The notes beneath the pieces are model-generated. The model saw nothing but the letters and a program-made list of their open reading frames with translations. It was not told where the DNA came from and made no database searches. The translations under genes and the position numbers were made by a program. 64,000 nucleotides of DNA from Caryophanales bacterium. GTDB taxonomy: Bacteria; Bacillota; Bacilli; JARBTR01. The stretch is from assembly GCA_029240105.1 (NCBI GenBank), contig JARBTR010000002.1:186001-250000 (forward strand), read 5' to 3'. Numbering within the stretch: the stretch's first letter is position 1; each line of letters begins with the position of its first letter. Shown here one piece after another: positions 17,772 to 28,017 of the stretch.

Positions 17772-17829
17772 ATATTATGATTAACTAAAATAAATGTCAA
17801 CAAAAAATTTATTAAATTTTCTGAAATTT
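17772..17829 (-). promoter_or_regulatory. Promoter with a strong CodY-box match
   Basis: TTGACA (17795-17800) and TAATAT (17772-17777) are 17 bp apart. Upstream, the segment at 17815-17829 reads AATTTTCTGAAATTT on the plus strand, 14 of 15 positions of the CodY consensus AATTTTCWGAAAATT. CodY repression in rich medium would be layered on T-box control. Confidence 0.65.
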
Positions 17830-18012
17830 ATTTTGAAATTATTTCCATGAAGAAATAAACATTGATAGAACACATTTTTTTAGAAAATCTAAAAGATACA
17901 GCAGAAGGTTTAAATTAAAGTTTGATCAAAAAAACACCTAAACAATGTTTAGATGTTTTACAGATAATACAATTTTTTAGATTGGATCAGAAATAAATAT
18001 CTTATTATGGAT

Positions 18013-19035
18013 TTATTTTACTGTAATGGTTTTAACTTTTGTACGAGTGTTACCAGCTTTATCATTTACTGTATAAGACACTCGATATATTCCAGGTTTA
18101 TTGGAGTTAAATACCGGACTTGATGTGATTTTTAAAGTAGCTAATACTACATGGTTTGCATCAACATTATCAGTCGTCTTTGTAACAGCAGACTTTAGAT
18201 CAATATTTGTTCCAACTGTAATCGATCCCTCTAAAGAATCTAAAAGTAACATTGGGCTCTCTTTATCAGTTGATGAATTTCCGCTAGTAGTGTTACCGGA
18301 ATTAGTATTCGTATTTGTGCTGGCTGTAGTTTTCGCCTTAACCACTATTTTTTTAGAGGCTTCCAATTTGTTTCCGTTAGCATCCTCCACTGAAAATTTA
18401 ATAGTGTATTCCCCTACTTTGTTTTTATCAAAAACTGGAGTAGAAGTGACTTTAATTTGATTGAGTAGTGACTGATCTCCACTAACGATCGATAACCCCT
18501 CTTTTAAGTCATATGTGGTCCCAGCTTCAATCTCAACATAGGAACTCTCAACTAAAATAGATGGTTTTTCATTTTCAGTTGAAGACTTTACAGCAATTTC
18601 CCTTATTTTTTTCACCGAGTGTTTGTCGCTATCGGTTACTTTATAAACAATTTTATAGATTCCTTCTTTATTTGCATCAAATTCTGGAGTAGATGAGATC
18701 TCTAATTGTTTCTTTAGTTTAGCTTCTGAATCCTTATTATCCTCAAGGGATATACCACTTAATAAATCAAAGCTATCACCTGCTGTAATTTCTTCAAAAG
18801 CATTTTCAAAATTAATCACAGGTAACTCAGACTTATTTTCCTTCTTTGAACTAGACTCAACTTTATCATCCATTAACACTTTGATTCCAAATAACACAAC
18901 AACACTAGTAATTACTACTGCAATTAAAGGAACAAGTATTTTCTTAAAATCCTTTGGACTTTTATTATTTCCTTCCATTTCTCGGATTAATTCTTCTCGT
19001 TCTTGCCTTATCCTCTCGACACGAGACATTGCCAT
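18013..19035 (-). CDS. Membrane-anchored protein with three DUF5011-type Ig-like repeats
   Basis: 340 residues. A charged cytosolic N-terminus (VERIRQEREELIREME) is followed by one membrane span near 33-52. The outer part holds three repeats of about 80-90 residues, each with a GIYKIVYKVTD-, GEYTIKFSVED- or GIYRVSYTVND-like strand, and a Ser/Thr/Asn-rich linker near 235-260. These are bacterial Ig-like domains found in surface proteins. No sortase motif or catalytic domain is seen. Role unknown, possibly an envelope spacer or adhesion module. Monocistronic. Confidence 0.7.
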   Translation of the reverse strand: MAMSRVERIRQEREELIREMEGNNKSPKDFKKILVPLIAVVITSVVVLFGIKVLMDDKVESSSKKENKSELPVINFENAFEEITAGDSFDLLSGISLEDNKDSEAKLKKQLEISSTPEFDANKEGIYKIVYKVTDSDKHSVKKIREIAVKSSTENEKPSILVESSYVEIEAGTTYDLKEGLSIVSGDQSLLNQIKVTSTPVFDKNKVGEYTIKFSVEDANGNKLEASKKIVVKAKTTASTNTNTNSGNTTSGNSSTDKESPMLLLDSLEGSITVGTNIDLKSAVTKTTDNVDANHVVLATLKITSSPVFNSNKPGIYRVSYTVNDKAGNTRTKVKTITVK

Positions 19036-19143
19036 AAAATCACCTTTTCGTTAAATTATTACTTTATAATCTTACATTTTATGATAAATTTCTACAACCA
19101 AAAGTACTTAATTTATAAAAAAACTGCTTTCTATTTATAAAAC

Positions 19144-19392
19144 TTGAATTAAACGTTCTTATATAGTAATCTAATAAAGATATACAAAAATTGAAGACGA
19201 AGAAAGTCAACTTGTTTTTGATCATAGCGAATTGGGGATGGTGTAAGCCCAATAATCAATACAAATTGATACGCACTTCTGAAATGCCCATAGGCCGGGG
19301 CTAACCTCGTTAACAATAAAGTGGTTCTTGTTGAACAATTAGAGTGGCACCGCGGGAATATTCTCGTCTCTATGTTTGATAAGGCTTTTTTA
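19144..19392 (+). promoter_or_regulatory. Promoter and T-box leader of argS (Arg specifier) with an incomplete terminator
   Basis: TTGAAT (19144-19149), 17 bp, TAATCT (19167-19172) form the promoter. The leader has a typical Stem I, specifier CGC (19272-19274) for tRNA-Arg, and the T-box sequence AGAGTGGCACCGCGGG (19341-19356). The expected terminator 5' arm TTCTCGTCTCTAT is present and a T-run follows, but the complementary arm (AGAGACGAG) is missing; only TAAGGC remains. Either the terminator has been eroded or another fold is used. Confidence 0.8.
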
Positions 19393-19423
19393 TTTTGTTC
19401 GATACAAATTGGAGGAAAGATTT

Positions 19424-21112
19424 ATGGATTTAAAAAAATTAGCAGCCGAACATATTTACAGTAAGTTAGCAGATCAACTGACTTTTGAAGAGGTACTTGG
19501 ACTTGTTGAAATACCAAAAATAACTGAACATGGGGACATCGCTTTCCCTTGCTTTACTTTTGCGAAAACGATGAAAAAAGCACCTGTGGTTATAGCTTCA
19601 GAATTAGCACCCACTTTAGCAGGTGATATTTTTGATAATGTTCAAGCTGTTGGTCCATATGTAAATTTCTTTTTTAAGAAAACATATTTGGCAAATGAAG
19701 TTGTACATAAAGTTTTAACTGAAAAGAGCCATTTCGGTGATCTAAAAATTGGAAATGGTCGAAATATTACAATAGACTGGTCTTCTCCAAATATTGCAAA
19801 ACCATTCTCCCTTGGACATCTACGTTCGACTGTTATTGGTAATTCAATCGCTCTAATTGCAAATAAATGTGACTACAAAGCCATTAAAATTAATCATCTT
19901 GGTGACTGGGGTACTCAATTTGGTAAGTTAATTGTTGCCTATAAAAAATGGGGTTCTGAGGAAGCAATAAAAGAAAATCCAATTCCTGAATTACTTAAAC
20001 TGTATGTTGAATTCCATGAACAAGCTGAACAAGATGATGATTTAAATCAACAAGGTCGTGATTGGTTTAAGAGACTGGAAAATGGAGATGTGGAGGCTAC
20101 TCGCCTTTGGTCTTGGTTCCGTGAAGAATCTTTAAAATCATTTAATAAGATTTATGATCTTCTAGGTATGTCTGCTGAATATAATCAAGGCGAATCTTTT
20201 TATAATGATAAACTTTCAGAAATCACAGATATTTTGGATAACAGTGGTCTTTTAGAATTTGATAATGGTGCTCAGGTTGTTCGATTGGATGAATACAACC
20301 TCCCACTTGCCCTAATCAGAAAATCTGATGGTGCTTCACTTTATATTACTCGTGATTTAGCTACGGCCATTTATAGAAAACAGAATTTTAATTTTGCAAA
20401 GAGTATTTATGCTGTAGGTAATGAACAGACATTACATTTCAATCAATTAAAAGGTGTTTTAAGAAAACTTGGCTTCGACTGGGCAGAGGAAATGATTCAC
20501 ACTCCTTTCGGTTTGGTGAAACAGAATGGTAAAAAATTGTCAACTCGTAAAGGTAAAATTGTTTTACTTGAGGAAGTACTTAATGAATCCATTAAGCTAG
20601 CTGAGAAAGCAATCTTTGAAAAAAATCCTAACCTTGATAATAAAGATGAAGTTGCAAAACAAGTTGGTGTTGGCGCTGTAATCTTCCACGATTTAAAGGG
20701 TGACCGTATGAATGAAATCGATTTCAACCTTGAAAACATGTTAAAGTTTGAAGGTGAAACTGGTCCGTATATCCAATATACAAACGCGCGTACAAACTCT
20801 ATTTTGCGAAAGGCCAATTTTGTTGAAACAAACGATGTAATCACGTTAGATGATCAGTGGAGTTTTGAGGTTGTAAAAAGCATAGCAGATTTCCCTCGAA
20901 TCGTTGAACGAGCATTAGAAAAATATGAACCATCAGTAATATCAAGATATTTAATTGATTTATCTCAAAGTTTCAATAGTTATTATGGTCATGTACGCAT
21001 TCTTGAAGAAGATGCTGGTTTACAATCTAGACTATCCTTATTAAAAGCTACATCTATTGTTTTAACTGAAGGCTTACGACTGTTAGGTATTCAGGCACCC
21101 AAAGAAATGTAA
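19424..21112 (+). CDS. argS: Arginyl-tRNA synthetase
   Basis: 562 residues from the ATG at 19424, which has GGAGG 9 bases upstream; in-frame codons before it belong to the T-box leader. The enzyme charges tRNA-Arg with arginine using ATP. Visible motifs: SPNIAKPFSLGHLRST near residues 124-139 (HIGH-like), KLSTRKG near 371-377 (KMSKS-like), and a C-terminal DALR anticodon domain with VERALEKYEPS and LSQSFNSYYGHVRI. A T-box controls it. Bacilli often carry two argS genes, and the arginine-linked genes around this one fit an inducible copy. Confidence 0.95.
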   Translation: MDLKKLAAEHIYSKLADQLTFEEVLGLVEIPKITEHGDIAFPCFTFAKTMKKAPVVIASELAPTLAGDIFDNVQAVGPYVNFFFKKTYLANEVVHKVLTEKSHFGDLKIGNGRNITIDWSSPNIAKPFSLGHLRSTVIGNSIALIANKCDYKAIKINHLGDWGTQFGKLIVAYKKWGSEEAIKENPIPELLKLYVEFHEQAEQDDDLNQQGRDWFKRLENGDVEATRLWSWFREESLKSFNKIYDLLGMSAEYNQGESFYNDKLSEITDILDNSGLLEFDNGAQVVRLDEYNLPLALIRKSDGASLYITRDLATAIYRKQNFNFAKSIYAVGNEQTLHFNQLKGVLRKLGFDWAEEMIHTPFGLVKQNGKKLSTRKGKIVLLEEVLNESIKLAEKAIFEKNPNLDNKDEVAKQVGVGAVIFHDLKGDRMNEIDFNLENMLKFEGETGPYIQYTNARTNSILRKANFVETNDVITLDDQWSFEVVKSIADFPRIVERALEKYEPSVISRYLIDLSQSFNSYYGHVRILEEDAGLQSRLSLLKATSIVLTEGLRLLGIQAPKEM

Positions 21113-21127
21113 ACACATCTAAATTAA

Positions 21128-21175
21128 AAGGAGTATGCTCTCCCCTTTCATTAGGGAAATCATACTCCTTGATTT
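21128..21175. terminator. Bidirectional terminator between argS and argF
   Basis: 10-bp arms AAGGAGTATG and CATACTCCTT followed by GATTTTTATT on the plus strand and TTTTAATTT on the minus strand. Confidence 0.7.
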
Positions 21176-21196
21176 TTATTAAACCTCTATCAATTA

Positions 21197-22189
21197 TTAC
21201 CCTAGCGTAAGGGCCATAACAGCCTTAATTGTATGCATACGGTTTTCTGCCTCGTCGAACACAACAGAATGTTTACTACGGAAAACTTCATCTGTTACTT
21301 CCATGGCTTCAAGCCCAAATTCTCTATAAATTTCACGACCAACGGCCGTTTCTAAGTCGTGGAAAGCAGGTAAACAATGCATAAATAAAGTGTCTTCTTT
21401 ACCTGTTAAATCCATCATTTGTTTGTTCACTTGGTATGGCAATAACAGTTTAATTCTTTCTGCAAATTGATCTTCTTCGCCCATTGACACCCATACATCT
21501 GTGTATATTACGTCAGCATCTTTAACCCCTGCTGCAATATCATCTGTAATTGTAATTTTTGCACCAGTTTCCTTTGCTACTTCATGTGCGAAATCCACTA
21601 TTGATTGTTCTGGGAATAAAGTTTTTGGTGCAACTAGACGTACATCCATACCCATTTTTGCCCCACCAATTAATAATGAATTGCCCATATTATTTCGAGC
21701 ATCACCAACGTAAACAAATTTAATTCCTTTTAAATAACCTTTATATTCCTTTATCGTCATAAAATCTGCAAAGATTTGTGTTGGGTGCCATTTATTTGTA
21801 AGGCCATTCCATACTGGAACTCCTGCGTGCTCTGCCAAAGTTTCAACCACTTTATCGTCAGAACCACGGAACTCAATTCCATCAAACATACGACCTAGAA
21901 CTTTAGCAGTATCTTCAACGGATTCTTTTTTACCAAATTGAATATCATTTTTGCCTAGATATTCAGGATGCGCACCTAAATCAACACATGCTACAACGAA
22001 GGCACAACGAGTACGTGTAGAAGCCTTTTCAAACAATAATGCGATATTTTTTCCTTCTAACACACGGTGTGGTACACCAGCGTATTTGAGTCGTTTGTAT
22101 TCAATTGCTGTATCAATAACAAACTCAATTTCTTTCGGAGTGTAATCGTTTAAAGATAATAAGTGACGATTTTTTAAGTTGAAAGCCAT
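21197..22189 (-). CDS. argF: Ornithine carbamoyltransferase, probably catabolic (ADI pathway)
   Basis: 330 residues, with the carbamoyl-phosphate motif STRTRCAF near 56-63, [10 protein letters not shown] near 270-280 and an ornithine-loop SMGEE. In the ADI pathway it splits citrulline with phosphate into ornithine and carbamoyl phosphate; the same fold makes citrulline in biosynthesis. Position directly after arcA (52 bp) on one strand argues for the catabolic role, and the length fits ArcB. Confidence 0.92.
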   Translation of the reverse strand: MAFNLKNRHLLSLNDYTPKEIEFVIDTAIEYKRLKYAGVPHRVLEGKNIALLFEKASTRTRCAFVVACVDLGAHPEYLGKNDIQFGKKESVEDTAKVLGRMFDGIEFRGSDDKVVETLAEHAGVPVWNGLTNKWHPTQIFADFMTIKEYKGYLKGIKFVYVGDARNNMGNSLLIGGAKMGMDVRLVAPKTLFPEQSIVDFAHEVAKETGAKITITDDIAAGVKDADVIYTDVWVSMGEEDQFAERIKLLLPYQVNKQMMDLTGKEDTLFMHCLPAFHDLETAVGREIYREFGLEAMEVTDEVFRSKHSVVFDEAENRMHTIKAVMALTLG

Positions 22190-22241
22190 TTCTTTAAACC
22201 CCTTTTTTTATAAAATTTGAACCTACTTTAATTTAAAAACA

Positions 22242-23477
22242 TTAAATATCCTCGCGGACAATTGGCATACTCATACAACGTGGACCACCACGACCACGAG
22301 ATAACTCAGCCGATTCTATTTCAATTACCTCTATACCATAAGAGCGAAGAAGCTCATTAGACACATAGTTACGATTATAGGTTATAACAACTCCCGGAGC
22401 TATTGCCAATGTGTTTGATCCGTCATTCCATTGTTCACGAGCAGCAGCAATAGGATCTCCACCACCACAAGGAATAAATGCTAAGTCACTAATGTTTAAA
22501 GCACTTTTCAAAGTTGAAAATAAATCTGTGGAATGGTGAATTTTACAGTAACCAAGCTCGTCTCCTTTTTCAAGGATGTATATATTTACTTTTCCATCAG
22601 TACCTTGAATTTCAGGATGTATGGTAAATTTATCGTAATCTACCATTGAAAAAACAGTATCTAAGTGCATAAATGCACGTTTTTTGGGAATTTCTATTGC
22701 AATTATTTTTGTAAAATCGGTTTGTTTATTAAAAATTGTTAAAGCTAATTTTTCAATCGCTTCAGCAGATGTACGTTCACTGATTCCAATAGCAATTGTG
22801 TTTTTACTAAGTATTAATAGGTCTCCACCTTCTAGATGATCATTGCAATTTCGGTTAAACCAGATAGGTACTTGGTAAGATGCAAAGCGAGGATGATATT
22901 TTAAAATATATTCCATAAATAACGACTCGCGTCTTCTGGCAGGTCTATACATACGATTGATTGTGATACCTTTCCCGATGACGGCTGCAGGGTCACGAGT
23001 GAAATAAAGATTAGGCATTGGATCGATGTAGAAATGATTCTCGCTTTTTAACATTTCTGAAAGTTTCAGGTTATGCTTTTTTATATTAAGCTGATTTTTC
23101 CTTATCCCTGTCATAATTTCATCAACCATTTTATCTGGAGTGAAGGATAAAAGATATTCGTTTAACGCAGAACGAATCACATCTACTGTTATTCCACTTT
23201 CGTCCAAAATAGTAATAATAAATTGTTTCCGTAACTCAGTATTATGTAAAACCTCTGCAGTTAACTTTTCTAAGTAAATAGTTTCGATTCCTCTGTCCTG
23301 CATTGCTTTCGCAAAACCATCATGTTCTTTCTGCGCTACAGGTAAATATGGTATATCATCAAACAGTAAGCGTTCTAATGTATCGGGTGTAATATTTTCT
23401 ATTTCTTTACCAGGTCTATGAAGTAATACCGTCTTAAGTTTTCCTATTTCGGAATTAACGTTTAACGGATTGGTCAT
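22242..23477 (-). CDS. arcA: Arginine deiminase
   Basis: 411 residues. It hydrolyses arginine to citrulline and ammonia. Catalytic residues are visible: Asp/Glu-His in [10 protein letters not shown] and [10 protein letters not shown], and the nucleophilic Cys in [12 protein letters not shown] near the C-terminus. First gene of arcA-argF, preceded by AAAGGAGATG. The 329-bp region upstream separates it from arcC. Cytosolic; gives acid tolerance and ATP together with ArcB and ArcC. Confidence 0.95.
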   Translation of the reverse strand: MTNPLNVNSEIGKLKTVLLHRPGKEIENITPDTLERLLFDDIPYLPVAQKEHDGFAKAMQDRGIETIYLEKLTAEVLHNTELRKQFIITILDESGITVDVIRSALNEYLLSFTPDKMVDEIMTGIRKNQLNIKKHNLKLSEMLKSENHFYIDPMPNLYFTRDPAAVIGKGITINRMYRPARRRESLFMEYILKYHPRFASYQVPIWFNRNCNDHLEGGDLLILSKNTIAIGISERTSAEAIEKLALTIFNKQTDFTKIIAIEIPKKRAFMHLDTVFSMVDYDKFTIHPEIQGTDGKVNIYILEKGDELGYCKIHHSTDLFSTLKSALNISDLAFIPCGGGDPIAAAREQWNDGSNTLAIAPGVVITYNRNYVSNELLRSYGIEVIEIESAELSRGRGGPRCMSMPIVREDI

Positions 23478-23806
23478 TTAGACATCTCCTTTCCGATTTC
23501 ATTCATAAATTCTATTGAAATTTTACATTTGTTTTTGAGATTATTATTATGTATTAACTGGAATGATTTGATTTTTGACGGGTAAACACGAATAATTATG
23601 TATAAAAATCTTTTCATTTATAAAATTCATCTAACTAAAAGTTATCTATATTTGTTTATTTTGTAAACAATTATTTACTATTTAAAGTATTTGAAAAGTA
23701 GTAAGAGATTACCATTTTCAATTAAAATACACTCAAATAGCAGATATATTGTCAAAATAATAGAATTTAATTTAGAATGACCACAAAAAAATGTAGTCCT
23801 GTTTAC
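23478..23806. other. Intergenic region upstream of arcA
   Basis: Very AT-rich, with no gene. It must contain the arcA promoter and possibly control sites. Segments such as GATGAATTTTATAAATGAA and TTATACATAATTATTCGTG (minus strand) loosely resemble Arg-box half sites, but neither is convincing. No clear FNR or CRP palindrome is seen. Confidence 0.3.
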
Positions 23807-24748
23807 TTATTGAGTGATTCTCGTTCCAGCAAAACCACTTAAAGCCTCAGTTGCTTCTTCCAAGGATGTAATGATTGAAATTCTGCCTGGTTTGGATTCA
23901 ACAAATGCTATTGCTGCTTCTACTTTGGGTAACATACTGCCAGGTGCAAAATGTCCTTCTTTTGCATATTGCTTCATTTCAGAAGCGCTTACTTTAAATA
24001 GATTTTTTTGCTCTGGTTTTCCAAAGTTGATTGCTACATTTTCAACCGCAGTTAATACAACAAAATAATCTGCATCTAAAAGCTCAGCCATTTTTTCTGA
24101 AGCTAAATCTTTGTCAATTACAGCTTCAACTCCAACATATTTGTTCCCCTTTTTTATAACAGGGATGCCTCCACCGCCTCCTGCTATAACAACAAAACCT
24201 TTATCCACCAGAGTTTTTATTGATTCCTTTTCCATAATATCAACAGGTTTAGGTGATGGTACAACCCTCCTATAACCACGGCCAGCATCTTCTACCATTG
24301 CGTATCCAAATGATAAATGTACCTCTCTTGCCTCTTCAGCATTATAAAAAGGTCCTACTGGTTTAGTAGGTTCATGAAACGCAAGATCATTTTGATCCAC
24401 CAGAGTATGAGTTATTACTGTAACTGCTTTCTTGTCAATTTTAGAAGAAGCCAAAATTTCATCTAGGGAATTTTGTAACCAATAGCCAATCATACCTTGT
24501 GTCATTGCTACACAGGTATCTAAAGGCATCGCAGGAAGTTTTTCAGAATTTGCTGCAGACTGTTGAAGTAGAATATTTCCTACTTGAGGTCCATTACCAT
24601 GACTGATTATGACTTGATATCCTGCTTCTATTAATCTGACAATTTGCTTACCCGTTTCAAAACAAGCGTCTTGTTGTTCCTTTGCAGTTGCTCCATTTCC
24701 CCTTTGAATTGCATTGCCGCCAAGCGCAACAATCACTTTTTTATTCAT
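23807..24748 (-). CDS. arcC: Carbamate kinase
   Basis: 313 residues from the ATG at 24748 (MNKKVIVALGGNA), which has AAGAGGCG upstream; the in-frame extension to 24841 has no such site and codes for an unlikely N-terminus. The enzyme makes ATP from carbamoyl phosphate and ADP, the last step of the ADI pathway. Visible motifs are VALGGNAIQRG near 5-15, ISHGNGPQVGN and VIAGGGGGIPV. It lies upstream of arcA on the same strand. No arginine/ornithine antiporter (arcD) is beside it. Confidence 0.93.
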   Translation of the reverse strand: MNKKVIVALGGNAIQRGNGATAKEQQDACFETGKQIVRLIEAGYQVIISHGNGPQVGNILLQQSAANSEKLPAMPLDTCVAMTQGMIGYWLQNSLDEILASSKIDKKAVTVITHTLVDQNDLAFHEPTKPVGPFYNAEEAREVHLSFGYAMVEDAGRGYRRVVPSPKPVDIMEKESIKTLVDKGFVVIAGGGGGIPVIKKGNKYVGVEAVIDKDLASEKMAELLDADYFVVLTAVENVAINFGKPEQKNLFKVSASEMKQYAKEGHFAPGSMLPKVEAAIAFVESKPGRISIITSLEEATEALSGFAGTRITQ

Positions 24749-24982
24749 AAAACGCCTCTTTTCTTGCAAAAATAATCTAGTAATATCTGTTATTTTTATG
24801 ATATCAATATACTTATTTATTACAAAATAAAAAGATTTCATCTAAACCTATTACTTAAAAAAGACATTGGTTTTTTAAAGTTAAAAACCAATGTCAAAAA
24901 TTGTATTAATTGCATCTATAATTATCAAAAAAACTATATAGGCTACAATTAAAATCGATATTTTATTTTTTATTTATAGCTT

Positions 24983-25582
24983 TTAGTGTAGTAAAGATTT
25001 TAATTCAAAAAAAGGTATTACATTTGGGAAATAGAAATCTAAACCAAACAAAACCACAAAAAAAACTAGGATAAAAACCAAAATTGGAAGCATTGGAAAT
25101 GCAGTACTACTTCTTTTCCCTAAAACAATAGGTTGGTTCGATTGATTCGATTTTATTTTAGTTCCCTTACTACGACTATTCTTTTTTCTGGAGCCGAGTG
25201 TCTCACTGATTAGTGGTTCATTATTCTTATTATTGAAACTCTTGGTTTGAGAAAAATCAGATACTCGATACGATCCAGTAATATAATCTTTTGGATCATA
25301 AGGAAAATGATCTTTACGAATGGAAACGGGTGCTTTCATTTTCTCTGAATCTTGAAGATGAGATTGTTTCAACTTATTTTCAGCTTTAAGAATAGAATTA
25401 ACGTCCGTAAGTTTATCACTTACTTTAATTAATTCAACACCTTCTTTAAGTAGTTCATCGGTTAGAATTTGTATTTTTGTGCGGTCTTTCTGAATATTCC
25501 TAGAAAGCGATTCAATCTCAGAAAGGTTTTGAGCTATTTTGTCTTTGCTCTTCATCTTATTTTCTTCACCTGAAAAATGCAT
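24983..25582 (-). CDS. Coiled-coil protein with a C-terminal membrane anchor, coupled to parC
   Basis: 199 residues, family not recognised. Residues about 12-75 are a heptad-rich coiled coil (SEIESLSRNIQKDRTKIQILTD). The middle is polar and rich in Ser, Lys and Asn. One hydrophobic span lies near 167-190 (MLPILVFILVFFVVLFGLDF). The start ATG overlaps the parC stop codon as TAATG, so it is translated with parC. Topology would place the coiled coil in the cytoplasm. A link to chromosome segregation or topoisomerase IV location is attractive but is only inferred from the overlap. Confidence 0.55.
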   Translation of the reverse strand: MHFSGEENKMKSKDKIAQNLSEIESLSRNIQKDRTKIQILTDELLKEGVELIKVSDKLTDVNSILKAENKLKQSHLQDSEKMKAPVSIRKDHFPYDPKDYITGSYRVSDFSQTKSFNNKNNEPLISETLGSRKKNSRSKGTKIKSNQSNQPIVLGKRSSTAFPMLPILVFILVFFVVLFGLDFYFPNVIPFFELKSLLH

Positions 25583-28017
25583 TATTTTTCGTTTCCTTTT
25601 TCAATCCAAGTATCAACAATTACACCTGATTCGTCTTCATCAAGATATAATGAACCATTTGTGTAGCGATCACTCATTCTAATGCTTTCTGATGGGATTT
25701 CGACTATTTCACCTTTTTCAGCCTTTACAAAAATGGCATCATTCTCTGCTATAAAGTGAATTCCAACAACACGATGAGGATTTGTTTTTAAATCGCGCAA
25801 CATGATAAGGCCACGTTTTGCCCTTGAAGCTACCTCAAATTCAGTAAGTTTCATTTTCTTAACAGAAGATCGTTGCGTAATGATAGAAACGACATGTCCT
25901 TTAAGTTCATGTACTGCTTGTCCACCCACTACATAATCTCCATCTTTTAACTTCATTCCAATAACACCAGCAGCTTTTGAACCTACACATGGCACTTCAT
26001 CTTCATTAAAAATCAATCCATATCCGTGATTACTTACTAAGAAGACAAATTGGAATCCGTCTGTTACGAACACATCAATTACACTATCATTTTTTTTCAA
26101 TCCGATTGCAGTGATTGGTTTTGAAATTCGTTGTGCTTTGTATTGATTTAATTCTGAGCGTTTTACTAAACCATTTTTCGTGATAAAAGTTAAGTAAACT
26201 GGCTGATCGAAATCGATAACTGGAATTACAGAAATTATTTTTTCATCAGATCCCATTTGCACGATGTTATTAACATGTTGCCCTATTTCTTTCCATGCGA
26301 TTACTGGTAGTTGGTGAACAGGTACGTATAAGTAGTTACCTTTATCAGTAAAAAGAAGAACTGTATGTAACGTATTCATCGCACGGAACCACATAAGTCT
26401 GTCTCCATCCTTCATTCCAGCAGAATCCCCATTTGAAGCCGCGAATGAACGTTGTGAAGTACGTTTAATGTATCCCTCTTTTGTAACAGAAACAATAACA
26501 TCTTCGCTTACAATTAGCTGTTCTTGACTGATTTTAATTTCTACAATTTCATCTTCGATTTTTGAGCGTCTAGGAGAAGTAAACTGTTTTTTAACATCAA
26601 GTAGCTCTTTCTTAATGACACTCATTAACTTGTTATCATTCATTAAAATCGAAACAAGTTCTGCAATTTTTGTCTTTAATTCCTCTGCTTCTGCTTGAAG
26701 TGCAGTAATATCCGTGTTTGTTAAACGATACAACTGTAACGTTACGATTGCTTCTGCTTGGATTTCAGTAAATCCAAACTTCTTCATTAGGTTCTCACGA
26801 GCATCTTTTTTATCCAAAGAAGCACGAATTGCAGCAATAACTTCATCAAGAATAGACAAAGCTTTTATTAATCCTTCTACTATATGAGAACGCTCTTTTG
26901 CTTTATCAAGTTCATGTCTAGAACGCTTTGTCACTACTTCTCTTCGATGGTGAATATAAGCATCCAATAAGGCAGGTAGAGACATTTGTTCAGGGCGGCG
27001 ATTGTTGATCGCAACCATATTAAAATTGTAAGCCACCTGTAAATCCGTATTTTTTAAAAGATAATTCAGAATAAGTTTTGAATCTGCTTCCTTTTTTAAC
27101 TCAATAACAATTCGTAATCCAGTGCGGTCCGTCTCGTCACGAACTTCAGCAATACCTTCAATTTTCTTCTCAGCACGAATATCGTCAATTCTTTTGACAA
27201 GATTTGCTTTATTTACATCGTATGGTAATTCAGTAATCGCAATTTGCTCTTTTCCACCTTTTAAGGTTTCAATTTCAGTAAGAGCACGAATTATGATTTT
27301 ACCTTTACCTGTTTCGTAAGCCTTCTTAATTCCATCAACGCCCTGAATGATTCCTCCAGTAGGAAAGTCGGGGCCATGAAGTACAGTCATCAGCTCATCT
27401 ATTGAAACGTTTTTGTTTTCAATTCTCATAACCGTTGCATCTATAACTTCTGCAAGATTATGGGAAGGAATCTCGGTTGCATAACCTGCTGAAATACCAG
27501 TAGAACCATTTACAAGCAAGTTAGGAAAACTTGCAGGAAGAACAACTGGTTCTTTTGATGTGTCATCAAAGTTAGGTGCAAAATCGACTGTCCTTTTATC
27601 AATATCTCTTAAAAGTTCACCAGCAATAGCTGATAATCTTGCTTCCGTATATCGCATAGCAGCTGGTGGGTCGCCATCCAAGCTACCATTGTTTCCATGC
27701 ATCTGAATGAGTTCATTCCGTAACTTCCACTCTTGGCTCATACGGACCATCGCTTCATACACCGAAGAATCGCCATGAGGATGGTAGTTACCAATTACGT
27801 TACCAACCGTTTTAGCTGACTTACGGAAGGCCTTTTCGGATGTATTTCCTTCAACATGCATTGCATATAAAATACGACGTTGTACCGGTTTCAATCCATC
27901 TCTTGCATCAGGAAGCGCACGGTCTTGAATGATGTACTTACTATATCGACCAAAACGATCGCCTATTACATCTTCAAATAAAACATCTTTAAAATCTTCA
28001 TTAGTACTATTCGCCAT
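25582..28017 (-). CDS. parC: DNA topoisomerase IV subunit A
   Basis: 811 residues. It cuts and rejoins DNA to separate linked daughter chromosomes. The active-site tyrosine is in [11 protein letters not shown] near 123. The quinolone-determining region reads [12 protein letters not shown] near 79-90, with Ser84/Ser85 and Glu88 in the sensitive state. The C-terminal beta-pinwheel follows from about 500. It overlaps parE by TAATG (shared base 28017) and the downstream membrane protein in the same way. Confidence 0.96.
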   Translation of the reverse strand: MANSTNEDFKDVLFEDVIGDRFGRYSKYIIQDRALPDARDGLKPVQRRILYAMHVEGNTSEKAFRKSAKTVGNVIGNYHPHGDSSVYEAMVRMSQEWKLRNELIQMHGNNGSLDGDPPAAMRYTEARLSAIAGELLRDIDKRTVDFAPNFDDTSKEPVVLPASFPNLLVNGSTGISAGYATEIPSHNLAEVIDATVMRIENKNVSIDELMTVLHGPDFPTGGIIQGVDGIKKAYETGKGKIIIRALTEIETLKGGKEQIAITELPYDVNKANLVKRIDDIRAEKKIEGIAEVRDETDRTGLRIVIELKKEADSKLILNYLLKNTDLQVAYNFNMVAINNRRPEQMSLPALLDAYIHHRREVVTKRSRHELDKAKERSHIVEGLIKALSILDEVIAAIRASLDKKDARENLMKKFGFTEIQAEAIVTLQLYRLTNTDITALQAEAEELKTKIAELVSILMNDNKLMSVIKKELLDVKKQFTSPRRSKIEDEIVEIKISQEQLIVSEDVIVSVTKEGYIKRTSQRSFAASNGDSAGMKDGDRLMWFRAMNTLHTVLLFTDKGNYLYVPVHQLPVIAWKEIGQHVNNIVQMGSDEKIISVIPVIDFDQPVYLTFITKNGLVKRSELNQYKAQRISKPITAIGLKKNDSVIDVFVTDGFQFVFLVSNHGYGLIFNEDEVPCVGSKAAGVIGMKLKDGDYVVGGQAVHELKGHVVSIITQRSSVKKMKLTEFEVASRAKRGLIMLRDLKTNPHRVVGIHFIAENDAIFVKAEKGEIVEIPSESIRMSDRYTNGSLYLDEDESGVIVDTWIEKGNEK

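Noticed and set aside
23478-23806. ArgR/AhrC boxes upstream of arcA
   Set aside because: Candidate segments match the consensus too poorly to report as sites.
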